Assembly (NCBI GenBank): GCA_029204225.1
Contig: CM055106.1
Coordinates: 24,633,368 to 24,697,367 of the forward strand
Direction of reading: 5' to 3'
DNA: 64,000 nucleotides
From: Diphasiastrum complanatum
Taxonomy: Eukaryota; Streptophyta; Lycopodiopsida; Lycopodiales; Lycopodiaceae
The translations under genes and the position numbers were made by a program. Positions 42,247 through 53,547 of this stretch are shown here, one piece after another. Under the pieces are notes generated by a model. It did not search any database. It was not told where the DNA came from and worked only from the letters and a program-made list of their open reading frames with translations. The stretch's first letter is position 1, and every line of letters starts with the position of its first letter.

Positions 42247-42734
42247 AAATGAAATTTTTTGGGCTTGATTTGAGCTTCCAAACAATCACATCAATAACAT
42301 GGAAAAAAAATCTTCAAGAAACTATTCAGAGTGGCACATCATCATTTTCAAATTATCAGGAAGCTGAAACTTTCTTTGATAATCTTCCTGCTAATCATGA
42401 TAACTTATCTGAAATGGATTTTCCTGATATAGAGATTCTGTATATATTAAAACCAGAACTGAACCTGAAGCTGATATGGAGGGTCCTCAATTGAGATTTG
42501 CACCTATATCCAAGATCAAGTACGATTATTTTAAAGGCACATTGTCAGATGACGCATACAACTATATGTCACAGTTTGAATCCATTGTTGTTTTCCAACA
42601 ATGAAGGAACATTTGCGATAAGTTACGGATATTTTTCGAATTGTTGTGGAAGCAAGCAAGAATATGGTATAGTCAGATGGATAGAACTGTTATCAACACC
42701 TTGGACCAGCTTAAAGAGACATTTCTTAAGCAGC
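42247..42734 (+). pseudogene. Gypsy gag N-terminal fragment (N-type)
   Basis: KKNLQETIQSGTSSFSNYQE and AETFFDNLPANHDNLSEM match gypsy N (SLQESLQRGDSPF and ETFFDNLLNPENL at 52200-52290). The second block ISKIKYDYFKGTLSDDAYNY to ARIWYSQMDRTVINTLDQLKE corresponds to 52445-52660. It is a capsid fragment with frameshifts, cut off precisely where the LTR at 42735 begins. Confidence 0.75.
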
Positions 42735-43552
42735 TGTTGGGGGTATTCCCGTCATGGTTGTAAATAAAGAAAATGTCAAAATTAATAGAAATAAAATGCG
42801 AGGGTCGTGGCATCCGGTGTGCGTAACCCCATGACCCAATGAGAACTTGTAAATAATTCTTTTGGAATAGACCGTAGTAGACTCTGGGCCATGTCATTAA
42901 AAATGATATTAGACGCCAAAGTTTAAGTCAAGTTTAAGTTACTAAGGTTTTTGGATTAGTCAAAAGTCAAATGGTGGTAGGTGGGATGTGCTTCTTCCTA
43001 CACCATAGATTAGTTTGTGTTTCTTGTGGATGGTGTAGATTATAATTCCATTCTTTGCAAGTGGCCAATAGGAAGCAAGGGGCAAGGGCCACCCCAAAGA
43101 TAAAAAGGCACCATTTGTAACCATTTTCCATGCTTAATGAGAAGGAGAAGACTCTACCATTTCGGATAGCAAGCATCCTCATTTGCTATTTAATCATTGT
43201 TAATGCTATTGTGTGATTTTCTCTTTTGCTCTGAATTTCTCATTGTTCTTGTTTTCATTAGTTAAAGCTTTTCCATTAGCATTCATAATGAGCAAGTGAG
43301 CTAACCTCCATCTCACCCTCTCTCTCTCTCCCTCTTCCTCTACTTTCTATTATTCTCTCTCTTTTCACTCTCAATTATGGTTTGTGAATGTGTTTAGTGC
43401 TAGGAAAGGTAGTATTAGAGTGGGGTAGCTGTGTTAGAAGAAAGTAGAAGGCACCTAAATCTTGCAACTAGGCTTAGTTAGGATCACATCTTAGTGTTCT
43501 AACCGTTTTGACAAGCGGAGGGCTGCTCACGACCTACTTGCTACTCCCTACA
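42735..43552 (+). repeat. Gypsy H 5' LTR
   Basis: 818 bp from TGTTGGGGGTATTCCC to CTACTCCCTACA. The block GCGAGGGTCGTGGCATCCG, a CTCTCTCTCTCCCTCTTCC tract at about 43314-43375 and the terminal CCCTACA match the other members. Inserted into the N-type gag fragment on its left. Confidence 0.9.
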
Positions 43553-43553
43553 G

Positions 43554-43569
43554 TGGTGTCGTTGCTGGA
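43554..43569 (+). promoter_or_regulatory. Gypsy H primer binding site (tRNA-Asp)
   Basis: TGGTGTCGTTGCTGGA, an Asp-type PBS with three transitions (C to T) relative to gypsy K, as expected from deamination of methylated cytosines. Confidence 0.88.
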
Positions 43570-44861
43570 GATAGGACTCACTAACTAGTTATAGTTGCAT
43601 TCTTAGTTGCTTTTGCTTTTTTAGCTTGTTTTGAGTGGATTTTGGGGTAGATTTAGCTAGTTTTTTGTGGTTTCTTGTGCTTGGACTATTCACAGCTAGT
43701 GAAGGAGGTGTGGAAGGGTAGTGGAGACCCAAAATAGCCTCTAAGGGCTTGGCATCCAACCAAAAACCTTAAAAATCATAAAAACTGTTCAAATCTATTT
43801 CTGGAGAGAAAGAGTGGCCAAAAACCACTCCAGTCCTTATTTTTCAGAATCCTCTTGGAACTAACCTTCACATGACTGGCAGCAGCTCCAAGGTACTATC
43901 CCAGACCTACATAGAAGCCTGTGAGGGTAACTTCCCAACAGATTTCAAAGAAATAGAGAAAAAACATAAAATTTTCAAAAAACCATTGAAAAACCAAAAA
44001 AAAATTCAAATATTCATAAGAACCATCACAGACCCTCTGAAGTTCCATCTCAGTGAGACAAGGACACAAAGAAGACTGTGAAGGTCCATTCTTAGAGGAA
44101 GTGCCCATGCGAAGGTTTTAAGCAAAAAAGATGGGAAAAGAGACGTGAACTCTCGCAACAGTAAATTTTTTGAGTTCCAGTGGCAGGTAACCTTCGTAGA
44201 GAATTTTGAAGTTCCATCTCAGGGAGACAAGGACACAGAAGAGCTTGCGAGAGTTAATTTGATCCCAGTGAGCCAAAAGTGGATTTAAGTGCCTAAAAAT
44301 CAGCAAAATCAGAAGATCCAGAGAATCCTCACATAACTAACCTTTGCAGACCATCTCATTGTCTTCAAAATGTCATTTTACATCAATGATGAAGTCTGCA
44401 AGAGTTAGTACAAGATATTGGTGAAGATCAGAGCGAAAATGTGTTCCTGAACCCTCATAGACAGAGAAATTTTTATTTCCAGTGAGAGTTAACCTTCTTA
44501 GACTTTTTCAAAGTTAGATCCATACCAGATCCAACTCCAGTGAAGCTTGCAAGAGTTACATCCTAGTATTTTTGAGAAAATGAAGGTTTTTGACTAGAAA
44601 ACAGTAAAAGAACCCTCACACGAGTCACCTTTGCAGATAGGATCAATAGTTAGATTTGCACCAGATCTAGCTACTGTGAATATCTTAGGCCAATCCGAAC
44701 AAGGATAAAAAAGTTATCAAGGAAAAACCACCGTAAGAGGCCTAAAACCACACTATCGGCCAATCAACCTGATCAAATCCCGTAAGATCCAGATTGAATT
44801 CTACTGAATCAGCAAGATCCAACATCCTTGGAATCTACTACCAAATGAATATGAGATCCGG
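43570..44861 (+). other. Gypsy H leader with ~170-bp repeats
   Basis: GAAGTTCCATCTCAGTGAGAC at 44038 returns as GAAGTTCCATCTCAGGGAGAC at 44207, each followed by AAGGACACA(A)AGAAGA/GAGCTTGCGAGAGTTA-type text. Other weaker units have CTAACCTT(C/T)(A/G)CA. Antisense relatives occur in the K leader. No gene. Confidence 0.6.
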
Positions 44862-45330
44862 ATGATCAGTACTATAAGAATAGAGAATCAAGCACCTAAT
44901 CTTCCCAGAGTTGCTACCATGCAAATCGAGACGGAAGTAGAACCAGCACCAATGGATTCTATGGGTCAATTCGTGTCTGTTGCACCCTTGCAAGCAGTTC
45001 GGAGAGCACCTTGCATGGAAATACCTAAATATGATGGGTCATCAGATCCTATCAGATTCATCCAATCTATGATCAAGCATGTGAAATTTATGGAGATCAC
45101 ACATGGGCAGAGAAACTGATGCTGCTTTCCATGTCTCTGGTAGCTGTAGCACAAGACTGGTTCTTCAACCTATCAGAAGAAGAGAAAACCACTTGGAAAG
45201 AGGTTAAAGTGGCTCTAATTATGTGCTTTAAGCCAAGAAAACTCTTGGAAGATCCTTTTCTCCTGCTGAGCAAGGTCAAAATGGGAAAAAGAGAAAGGGT
45301 CAAGGACTACATAGCTGTCTGGCCATCTGA
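44862..45330 (+). pseudogene. Gypsy H gag, N-terminal part
   Basis: MISTIRIENQAPNL opens a frame containing MDSMGQFVSVAPLQAVRRAP, CMEIPKYDGSSDPIRFIQSM and VKFMEITHGQ. A one-base overlap shift at 45119 continues LVAVAQDWFFNLSEEEKTTW, FKPRKLLEDPFLLLSKVKMG and KRERVKDYIA. There the sequence meets, head to tail-end, the integrase of gypsy I on the other strand (about 45320-45335). This is the capsid region shared with gypsy K. Confidence 0.88.
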
Positions 45331-46525
45331 TTCAGAATGATCAAAAGAACTTAAACTCAAAGAAGTTTCCAGTTTATGGAATATTGCTGACCAAAAGTGA
45401 CTTGTAAACTTAGGATCTCTATCACTAACAATGTCACTTGGCAGACCATACAATCGAAATAATCTTTCAACAAAGATATTGGGCTAGATCAAAAGCCTTA
45501 ATAGTTGACTTGACTAGTATGAATGCAGCTAACTTAGTTAACCAATCCACTACAACCCAAATAGAATCATTTTGTCATTGGATCTTTGGCAGTCCAACTA
45601 CAAAATCCATAGATATGCTTTCCCATTTCTTATCTAGGATATTTAACAGATGCAACAAACCACCAGTCTTATGGCGTTCAACCTTTGCTAGTTGACAGGG
45701 TTTGCATTTAACAACATATGATTCGACATGTGGCTTGAGCTTTGGCCAATAAAATTCTCTCTTAACCAAGTCCAGAGTCCTGTGTATACTGGGATGTCCT
45801 GCACAGGGTATGTCATGACATTCAAACAAAATCTTTCGTTTGAGCTCATCATCACCAGGTACGCAAACTTTCCTATTCCGAAATAGTAATCCATCTTGAA
45901 TGGTGAACTGTTCCACACTCTTCTTATCTTTCTTAGTTAGTTGAGTCCCATGTGTTTCTAACTCAACACTGTCCACATTTCTTTCGGTCTGAACAATGTT
46001 CCAAATGTGACCAAAATGGGAATCTAATTCATATTTTTCTCTCAACGAAAGATATAGATCCGTAGAAATTTGGGTGAATGACAACTCGTTCAGTTCACCG
46101 ATCTGACTAAGAGCATCTGCAACTTGATTAGAGCTGTCTCTTATGTAACAGATTTCAAGATCGAATTCTTGCATCAATTCAGTCCATCGAGCTTTTCTCC
46201 CCCAAAGATCATGTTGATTACAAAAATACTTAAGAGGCTGGTGATCCGTATACACTACAAACTTACTACCATACAAGTAGTGTCTCCAGGTTTTAAGTGC
46301 ATGGACTACAACAAACAATTCTTTTTCCTGCGTAGTATAACGCAACTGAGGACCAGTCAATTTTTTGCTTTCAAATGCTAGTGGCCTATCCATTTGTAAT
46401 AGAACCGCTCCAACTGCAACATCACTTGTGTCTGTTCTCATGACGTAAGGTAAATCTGGATTTGCAATTTGTAACACGGGAGGCGAAACAATCATTGCTT
46501 TAAGTTTCTCAAAACACTGATTCAA
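45331..46525 (-). pseudogene. Gypsy I RNase H and integrase
   Basis: RNase H: YVMRTDTSDVAVGAVLLQ, TTQEKELFVVVHALKTWRHY and VYTDHQPLKYFCNQH. Integrase HHCC is intact: CHDIPCAGHPSIHRTL and CKPCQLAK. The core begins ESISMDFVVGLPKIQ; after stops VVVDWLTKLAAF (D) and GLPSDIVSDRDPKFTSHFW (D) can be read down to about 45380. It ends near SESDGQTA, just before the catalytic Glu region would be finished. The chromovirus-like wording (MDFVVGLP, SDRDPKFTS) separates it from K and J. The catalytic Glu and any chromodomain are lost at the junction with gypsy H. Confidence 0.88.
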
Positions 46526-46570
46526 TTTCTCGTTCCAAACAACAGGCGGACTAGGTTGATTCCTCTTTTT

Positions 46571-47850
46571 CTATTTATTAACAATTCCTTTTGTCAGATT
46601 ATTAAGCAGTGCTGCTAACTTAGCATAATCCTCAATACATCTCTTGAAGAAAAGTGTAAAAACTAAAAAAGACTTTACCTGCCTCACAATTTCCGAAATT
46701 GGCCACTCAATCACGATCTTGATTTTATCCTCGTCAATCTTGATCTCATTTACTGTGATCTTATGACCAAGATAAAGCAACTCTTGCTTAAAGAATTCAC
46801 ACTTGGACTCTTTAGCGTAGAGTAACTCTTGATGGAGCTTCATCAAGACGATTTTTAAGTGTTCTACGTGTTCCACCAAGAATTTACTATAAACGAGAAT
46901 GTCATCTAAGAATACAACCACAAACTTCCCCAAATATGGACGAAATAAATTGTTCATCATCTGCTGGAACGTTGCTGGAACATTCGTTAATCCAAATGGC
47001 AACACTAGAAATTCATAATGACCAAATCTTGAACGAAATCCTATCTTTTAAGCATCTTCTGACTTAATTCTTATTTGATGATACCCTGTCCTGAGATCTA
47101 TCTTGGTGAAATATCGTGCTCCACCCAAGTGATCTACAAGGTCATCCATCCTGGGTAATGGATATTTATTCTTTATAGTCACTTTATTAAGCCCCTTGTC
47201 ATCCACACATCCGGAAATCTCCATCTTTCTTCGCTTTAAGAAGAACAGGAGTGCCCCATGGTGATTTACTAGGTTGTATATGTCCCATCCTCAGATAGTT
47301 TTCTATTTGATTTGAAATCTTTGTCTCCTCTTTCTGAGAGAACCTATAAGCTTGTCTAGAGACAAGTTGACTTTCTGGAATTAACTCAATCCTATGGTCT
47401 ACTGACCTAGACGGTGGTAAACCATGAGGTAATTCAGATGGAAAAACATCCCAAAATTCATTTATGATCTGTTCTTTCACTACTTGTTCATGATCTATAT
47501 TTACTAAGTTAAAAATTGCTGAGAATTCACAACCATTTAGATTCATTTCAGGAACATCCACAACTGGAATAGCATAAATTGAAAAAATTTCATACTCAGA
47601 ATAATCCAATGCTTCCAATTCATTAACTGTAGAGATATGATCCAACGGACGTACAAAATTACTGCCAAATAATGTAACTACCTTATCACCCTCCTTGAAA
47701 GTGAGAACATGCTTCTCAAAATCAATCAACAAAGAAGGCAATTTACTAAATAACCATTCGTAACCTAAGATTAAATCAGTATTTGCATCAAAACTGGGAG
47801 CTTCGGGACTTTTATGTTCCAAGTCTCCATCTCTGCTCCTGAAGCTAGAT
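46571..47850 (-). pseudogene. Gypsy I reverse transcriptase
   Basis: The linker LILGYEWLFSKLPSLLIDFE leads to FPSELPHGLPPSRSVDHRIE, a standard gypsy RT entry. Then SKSPWGTPVLLKAKKDGDFR and, after a frameshift near 47200, LPFGLTNVPATFQQMMNNLF, VVVFLDDILVYSK with the catalytic FLDD, and KESKCEFFKQELLYLGHKI. Breaks occur near 47200, 47040 and 46575. RT copies element RNA to cDNA inside the particle. Confidence 0.88.
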
Positions 47851-48200
47851 AAACTTTATATCTATGATTGTTGGCTTCAGTTTCCAAGCTGAGTTTCTAC
47901 ACACGACGAGAATTAATAAAATTATGAGTTGAACCACTGTCCAATAAAATACTCACTTCTTGACCTTTAACAGTGCCAATTAAATGGAAAAGTTCATTAG
48001 GCAAGAAAGAAGTAGTACTAAAAGAACATTCACACTCACAATCAGTCAGGATAATTTCCAAAGTCTTACCATTGCCTCCTGGGATTTAAATCATGTGAGC
48101 AGACCCTTTCTTCCTTTCTGGACAAAATTTCATCATATGTCCAGGCTTCTTACAAACAAAACATAAGTTCTCTCTTTTAGTCTTTTTCCGAGACATAGAT
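47851..48200 (-). pseudogene. Gypsy I zinc knuckle and protease
   Basis: The minus strand gives CFVCKKPGHMMKFC at about 48118-48160, an intact CCHC knuckle. HLIGTVKGQEVSILLDSGST and HNFINSRRV follow at about 47905-47975, the DSGS protease active site. A stop follows at RRV*. This is the usual order gag-CCHC-protease. Confidence 0.8.
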
Positions 48201-48398
48201 TTCGTGAATCTCTTTCTCTTTGCTTCCTGGCTGCTTTATCTAATTCATCAAAATATTTTGCCTGGTCTGGACTGCGCTTCTTAAGCTTCTTGGTTTTCAG
48301 AGTGGTTGAATTTATGCCAATTGCTTCTTGGATGCCACCACTGTGGAATCATATGCTTTTGCAATCTGAAACGCATCCTTGAGGCTTTGAAGCACATT

Positions 48399-48987
48399 TC
48401 ACCTGCATTCGTTCTGATAGTCGGCTGGCAAACCTAGGACAAACTGCCATAATGCCAACTTCGCAACGAATGATGGAACCCTATTCCATAGGTCCATGAA
48501 TTCCTGGATATAGGAGTCTAAACTCTTTGTACCCATCTTGCAGTTCACAAACTTCAGGTAGTAGTCCACATCATCAGCAACTACGAAAGCTTTCTTGAAA
48601 ATTTCCGCAAACGCATCCCAAGGAGTTGGCTTCACCAATAAATCTCACCACCACGATGACGCTTTGCCGCGTAAGAACAGCACGTCACTTTCAATTTTTT
48701 TTTTCATCAGGAACACCGTGCACATTGAAGTAACTACTCCACTTGGCCAACCAGTCCTCGATGACCTCAAGTTCCTTCTCCTTCTTCTTGTCCGCATAAA
48801 CCTCCGGTTGAAACTCGAGATTGGGTGAAGACATCGATTTGACTTGATTCAAAAGAACCTCCATTTGCTGATCTCTCATCTGATTACGATTATTCATATC
48901 ATTGAGTGTCGTACTCAATTGTTGACAAATCACCATATAAGATGGTGCACCTGGATTTGCAGCTTGATTTGAAATTTCTTCGGACAT
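48399..48987 (-). pseudogene. Gypsy I gag
   Basis: Starts MSEEISNQAANPGAPSYM at 48987. The second frame has WDAFAEIFKKAFVVADDVDY, KMGTKSLDSYIQEFMDLWN and LPADYQNECR, the capsid domain of chromovirus gag (compare the common W-x-x-F...F-x-x-F...YxxxF-x-x-L). A frameshift at about 48690 in a T-run separates the two. Confidence 0.8.
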
Positions 48988-50751
48988 CTTGATATATCTA
49001 TCCTAAAAATTACTAAATTTAGTTAATATCTGATTAACTCATAGTGAAGTACTATTGACCAAAAACTGACTGAAATTGAATCCAGTATAATCAAATCACT
49101 ATTTTTAGTCAACTTCATAGACATTATAAGAAACTGGAAAAAATTAAAGAATTTTGAGTTTTCGCACTTATAATTTTTTTTTTAAATTTTACGTTTTTTA
49201 AAAATTCATAAAAAATCACAATCAATTATTAAGCAATCGAAATCGAAAATTCGATTCACAGTTCGATTCTTAATTTTACTATTGTCAATGTCCCTCAGGC
49301 ATGCAAGACATGCGACATTAAATTGATTTTTTACTTTATGGAATTTTACGTAAAAATTCAGTTCTACGGAAATTGTCAGCTATAAAATCTAGTTTTGTAT
49401 CTAATCGTCAAAGTACCTGCGTATGACCACTCAAAACAGATCTAACTACTCATGCATGTCCGAATCACTCTGAGAAACCACATGCAGACATTCCATGCAA
49501 GCACAATACTACAAAATAGGAAATTGTCATGCATGCAATCAAAACAATTGAAAATTTTACCAATTTTGCTCACAAAATTGCAAAACTTCAGGTGCTCATA
49601 TCTTTGGCTACAGGACACCAATTGGGTGCTGTAAAGCTCAGTTTAGAGGGAGACCCAATGAACAAGACAGTTGTCATGTCAGCCTACCACCTAGGACTCA
49701 CACATGTGAGTTCAGAACAGCCAATTAAACTGTCGGAGGGCACACTTTTTCAAGACCAATTTGTCAAAAAACATGCAAACACTCAACCAAGCCTAAAAGT
49801 GATGATCCAAACAGTCTTAAATGGTCTCTAATAGCTCCATGAAGCCTTCATACAGATCCTATGAAGCAGTATGGGCTGAGAACCATGAATTCTTGGTTTC
49901 TAGAAGTCAAAATTGCTACAAACTTGATGGAATTGAAACATAAGCCTCAATCCATCAATTTACAGGTCTGATAGCTTGCTGGGAAGGTAAAAAGGAGCAC
50001 AAATCATGCTAGATAAAATCCAGAATGATCCCCTATGGATTTAGAGAAATCCATCCCCCAAAATTCACCAAAAGTGGTCAATTTTTGACACTTTTTGACT
50101 TCCTACAAACCCAATTGCTGGAATTCTTGGCTCTAACTTCTAGGACATCTTCAAATGACTATGATTCATCTTTTCCCAGCTTCAATTGATGTTCAACAAC
50201 CTCCTACCATCCAATTTCATGAAAAAACAAGCAAAAATCATGAAATTTAGCCCTTTCTAGGTTTTTTTTTACCATGCACAATTGGAAATTAACGGCAAGA
50301 ACGTTTTCCAACTCCATTTGCAATCCAAAATATAGAGTTACAACCAATAAATTGATCTGATCTTGCTAGATTTTGAATTCTACCCTCAATTTTGTGCCAA
50401 AATCATGGAAAACAAGCCAAATTTGGCTACAAAAGAGCCTAGAATCCAAATACATGGGAAGATCCAACATGCAAACTGAATTTTAACTACTTCAAAGTGA
50501 ATTAACTTGCTAAAAATTTCAGATCCTTACTAGTTTTGAGCTACACATGCTAAAACTCCAAAAAAAGACACCAAAATTGATTTCCTAGCACAATTCTTCA
50601 TAAACCCTAATGAATTTGAGAGAGATATGGAACATGCAAATTGAATTTGGGAAGATCCACCAACTTGCAACCTTGCTCCTCTCCTTGGATGAGAATACTA
50701 CTTGAATACCACCAAGCTCCAATGAAAAGCACCACCTCTCCAAGCTTGTAA
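48988..50751 (-). other. Gypsy I leader
   Basis: 1.76 kb between PBS and gag on the minus strand, long for a chromovirus, with no coding motif. The plus-strand 100-codon frame near 49529-49831 has no recognised domain. An AT-rich block (49130-49260) lies near gag. Confidence 0.5.
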
Positions 50752-50768
50752 GCCTTGCTCTGATACCA
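50752..50768 (-). promoter_or_regulatory. Gypsy I primer binding site (tRNA-iMet)
   Basis: The minus strand reads TGGTATCAGAGCAAGGC, an initiator-Met PBS usual for chromoviruses. The upstream LTR is expected at about 50770-51285, beginning TGTCAATGACCAG, but its ends are uncertain. Confidence 0.85.
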
Positions 50769-50769
50769 C

Positions 50770-51285
50770 TATAAGGGAAGCTCCTTAGATCCTGCTTACA
50801 AATTCTAAACACAAAGGATAACACACTGCAGAGAAATCACCCAACCAAGTAGAAGCCTCCAATCAATCTCTAGAAGCCTCACCCCCAGGCCAAGGAACAA
50901 GAAGCATGAATATAGAGTGAGAGCCTGGCAATGAATCAAGAACCATAATGTGTAGTAGGGCGAGTTTGAACCTCTTATATAGAGCCTAATGCATCCTGGG
51001 CACATAGCCATGTATAGCCCTATGGTCCCTATACATAGATTCACCTAGAATAGAGTCTTATGCATGGACCAACTATTCATAGAATTACTATTGATAACTC
51101 TACACATGCATACATTGTCTCATACCTTGTCTAAACTCCATTTAGTGTGTTCTAGGCCTCACAAGGATATTAGTTACTTTCGGGTCACGTCCAGTATGAC
51201 GTGGCATAACTAACAACTTGTTTCATTGGAGTACCGTGTATCCAAGACTAGGAGTATATTGTATCCTATGTACTGGTCATTGACA
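50770..51285 (-). repeat. Probable gypsy I 5' LTR
   Basis: Directly upstream of the PBS on the minus strand. The start is guessed from TGTCAATGACCAGTAC at 51285 and the end ...CCCTTATAG does not show a clean CA. No second LTR remains for comparison. Confidence 0.4.
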
Positions 51286-52072
51286 TAACAGTTTGACAAA
51301 GGAAGATGCCAAATTGCTGGCATGGAACCATAATAATGATTATGATTATTGTCTTGGGATGTCTTTTGTACAGAGGATTTGATTTTTTCATAATTAATAT
51401 CTTGATTTCTTGAAAAAGCCCTGAGTTGAGAATACAGTATTGTAAGAAGACTGGCTTGATTTTTGATGGAACGAAAGCCTCTGAGGCTTTACGAACGTAT
51501 GAGCAATTGTCCCAACTTGCTTTCAAAACTAGGACTATTTGGGATCTGCAAGATGAAATATTTACATTGATCAAGGGGCAAATGCAAGCGAAAGCTAAGG
51601 ATGATCTCTCAATTGTGTAAGAAGGATAGAACAACGGATGTGTCCATCAAAACGTTGTCGGATGATATGAAAATTACATAACAGTTCAAGAATAAGATTA
51701 ACTATTTGTCTGTCCATACACTTCTGCATCGAACATAACACAAATCCTTGCTGACAACTTAATCAATCAGAGTGTAGTTCATTCATGCTACTCTGATAAC
51801 ATTTCACTTGTAGAACGCTTTTCATTCGGTTCAATAGAGGAAGATTGTTGTTCTGAATTTGTCATCATCACACACCCACAACAAAATTAATATTGGTTAC
51901 CTATTAAATGTTTGTTTGACAACTAGATTAACACATGACTCCATTTCATTCGAACTAAGTCAGGACCGTACCAATAATACAACTTTTAAGTGTTATCTCC
52001 TTGGGGAGAACGACATACATATTACACAAATCTAGTAATTCTATGTTGGTATATTATGACATATGCCAATTT
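51286..52072. other. Unassigned DNA, probably the LTR of gypsy N
   Basis: Precedes the gypsy N PBS, so part should be its 5' LTR. The end near CATATGCCA is plausible. The start cannot be fixed. An ACTTGC-rich 64-codon frame near 51426 has no domain. Confidence 0.3.
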
Positions 52073-52092
52073 TGGTACCATTGTCGGGGATA
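52073..52092 (+). promoter_or_regulatory. Gypsy N primer binding site (tRNA-Asp, mutated)
   Basis: TGGTACCATTGTCGGGGATA aligns with the Asp-tRNA PBS TGGCGCCGTTGCCGGGGA with transitions at CpG-like sites. Gag begins 50 bp later. Confidence 0.75.
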
Positions 52093-52141
52093 TCCAAATA
52101 AAGTTGATACAAACTGACAACTCCATCTCCATTCCTAATGT

Positions 52142-52780
52142 ATGTCAGATAGAGTTGCTCGACTAGAAAGATATCGGAAACCTCGAGACGATTTTTTCAA
52201 AAGTCTTCAAGAATCTTTGCAAAGAGGAGATTCACCTTTCTAGAATTTTAAAGAAACTTTCTTTGATAATCTTCTTAATCCTGAAAACCTTCATCTTGAA
52301 GCTTCTACTGCAGTTGAACTAGGTTGAGATGTTGTAAGTCCAGTTCTTGATTCTGATCCTGATCCTGAACTACAGCCCGATCCTGAACCTAATCCTGAAT
52401 CAGAGCCGACTATGGAAGACCCTATTAACCATTTTACTTCGATCTCAAAGATCAAATATGATTTTCTCAAAGGAACATCTTCAGATGATGCTGACAGTTA
52501 TGTTTCGTAGTTTGAGTCAATTGAAGGTGCTAATGCTAACAAGCTGTGAATCTTTCCAAGTCTTTTGAGAAAGCAAGCACACATATGGTACAACCAAGTT
52601 GAACCAAGATGTGTAGCTACCTAGTTTCCGGTGAAAGATGCATTTTTTAACCAGTTCAGAGAAATTGGTTATTCATCCAGAGTTGATCTCAATAAAAAGT
52701 TCAACAATCTGAAAGTTCAAATTTCAAAAGTTGCAGACAAAAGACCAAAAGGTTCTTCTTCAAACCTAGGATTATGGTGT
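52142..52780 (+). pseudogene. Gypsy N gag
   Basis: ATG 52142 opens MSDRVARLERYRKPRDDFFK and SLQESLQRGDSPF. A Pro/Asp/Glu-rich spacer follows (DPDPELQPDPEPNPESEP, 52345-52410) and then the capsid: ISKIKYDFLKGTSSDDADSY, KQAHIWYNQVE and a C-terminal NKKFNNLKVQISKVADKRPK. At least five stops or shifts. The same gag occurs at 42247-42734. Confidence 0.75.
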
Positions 52781-52929
52781 TTCCAGAACTGAAATGATGT
52801 CTGGAATAGCCTTAATCCAGTCATCCACGTGACTCGACTAGATTCGAGTGTCAAACACATAAAACAATAGTCAAACTCCTGGATCCACAACCTCTTTGGC
52901 ACCATCAGCTCTTCCTTCAAAGTAAGATC

Positions 52930-53535
52930 TTGATGGCACGGTATCTTGAAGCTCCCTCCTACATGCGCACCAATCCTTATTACTATCCAGTAGTGAGGCG
53001 AGAACCATTTCCTGCCACCAAGGTCAAGAACAGAATCTTTTGGCCTGAGCTCACAGGAGTCGATACCGACAACTTAGCCGAAGACATGGTCACCAACTGT
53101 CGAGTCTTCTACCAGAAGCACCATGGCAATCATGATCGCGATGTCAGATGTTTTGCGGATAATTGCAACCTGGTGGCATTTCTGACAGAACTCAGAGATT
53201 TTTGGGATTGAGGGTTACCCCCAATTGCCCTTGACATCAATAAACCCTTGCGCACGCAAGATGACCATATCAACATTGCAAGGCTCTATTATCGCGCTGC
53301 ACTTACTTTCGCCCTGCACGTTGATATGGTGGAGCTATGGAAAACCCATAACTTTCTCCAGGGTATGCTCCATTATTACAAACCCATGTTCTTTTTGAAC
53401 AGATTACAGTGGCAAATGATGGAGGGCATCGCGACAACCATTTACCACTCCCGACAGCAACAGTCTCACCTCCAAGAAGCACAAAAAATCCAGGACAAAA
53501 AGGCATCGATTGGTGTGGGACCACCAATCCAATAA
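52930..53535 (+). pseudogene. Gypsy N additional ORF
   Basis: Two frames separated by one stop at 53209-53211: MMARYLEAPSYMRTNPYYYP to FLTELRDFWD, and RTQDDHINIARLYYRAALTF to ASIGVGPPIQ. The wording is hydrophilic and helical without zinc-binding or catalytic motifs. It lies between gag and the PPT, exactly where pol should be or just after it, on the same strand. It is therefore either an extra Tat-type ORF left after pol deletion or an unrelated insert. I do not recognise a domain, and I see no clear similarity with the 3' ORF of gypsy J. Confidence 0.45.
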
Positions 53536-53547
53536 GGAGGGGGATAA
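53533..53547 (+). promoter_or_regulatory. Gypsy N polypurine tract
   Basis: AAGGAGGGGGATAA directly precedes TGTTAGCAACTG. A G-rich purine run at this place primes plus-strand DNA in LTR elements. Confidence 0.75.
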
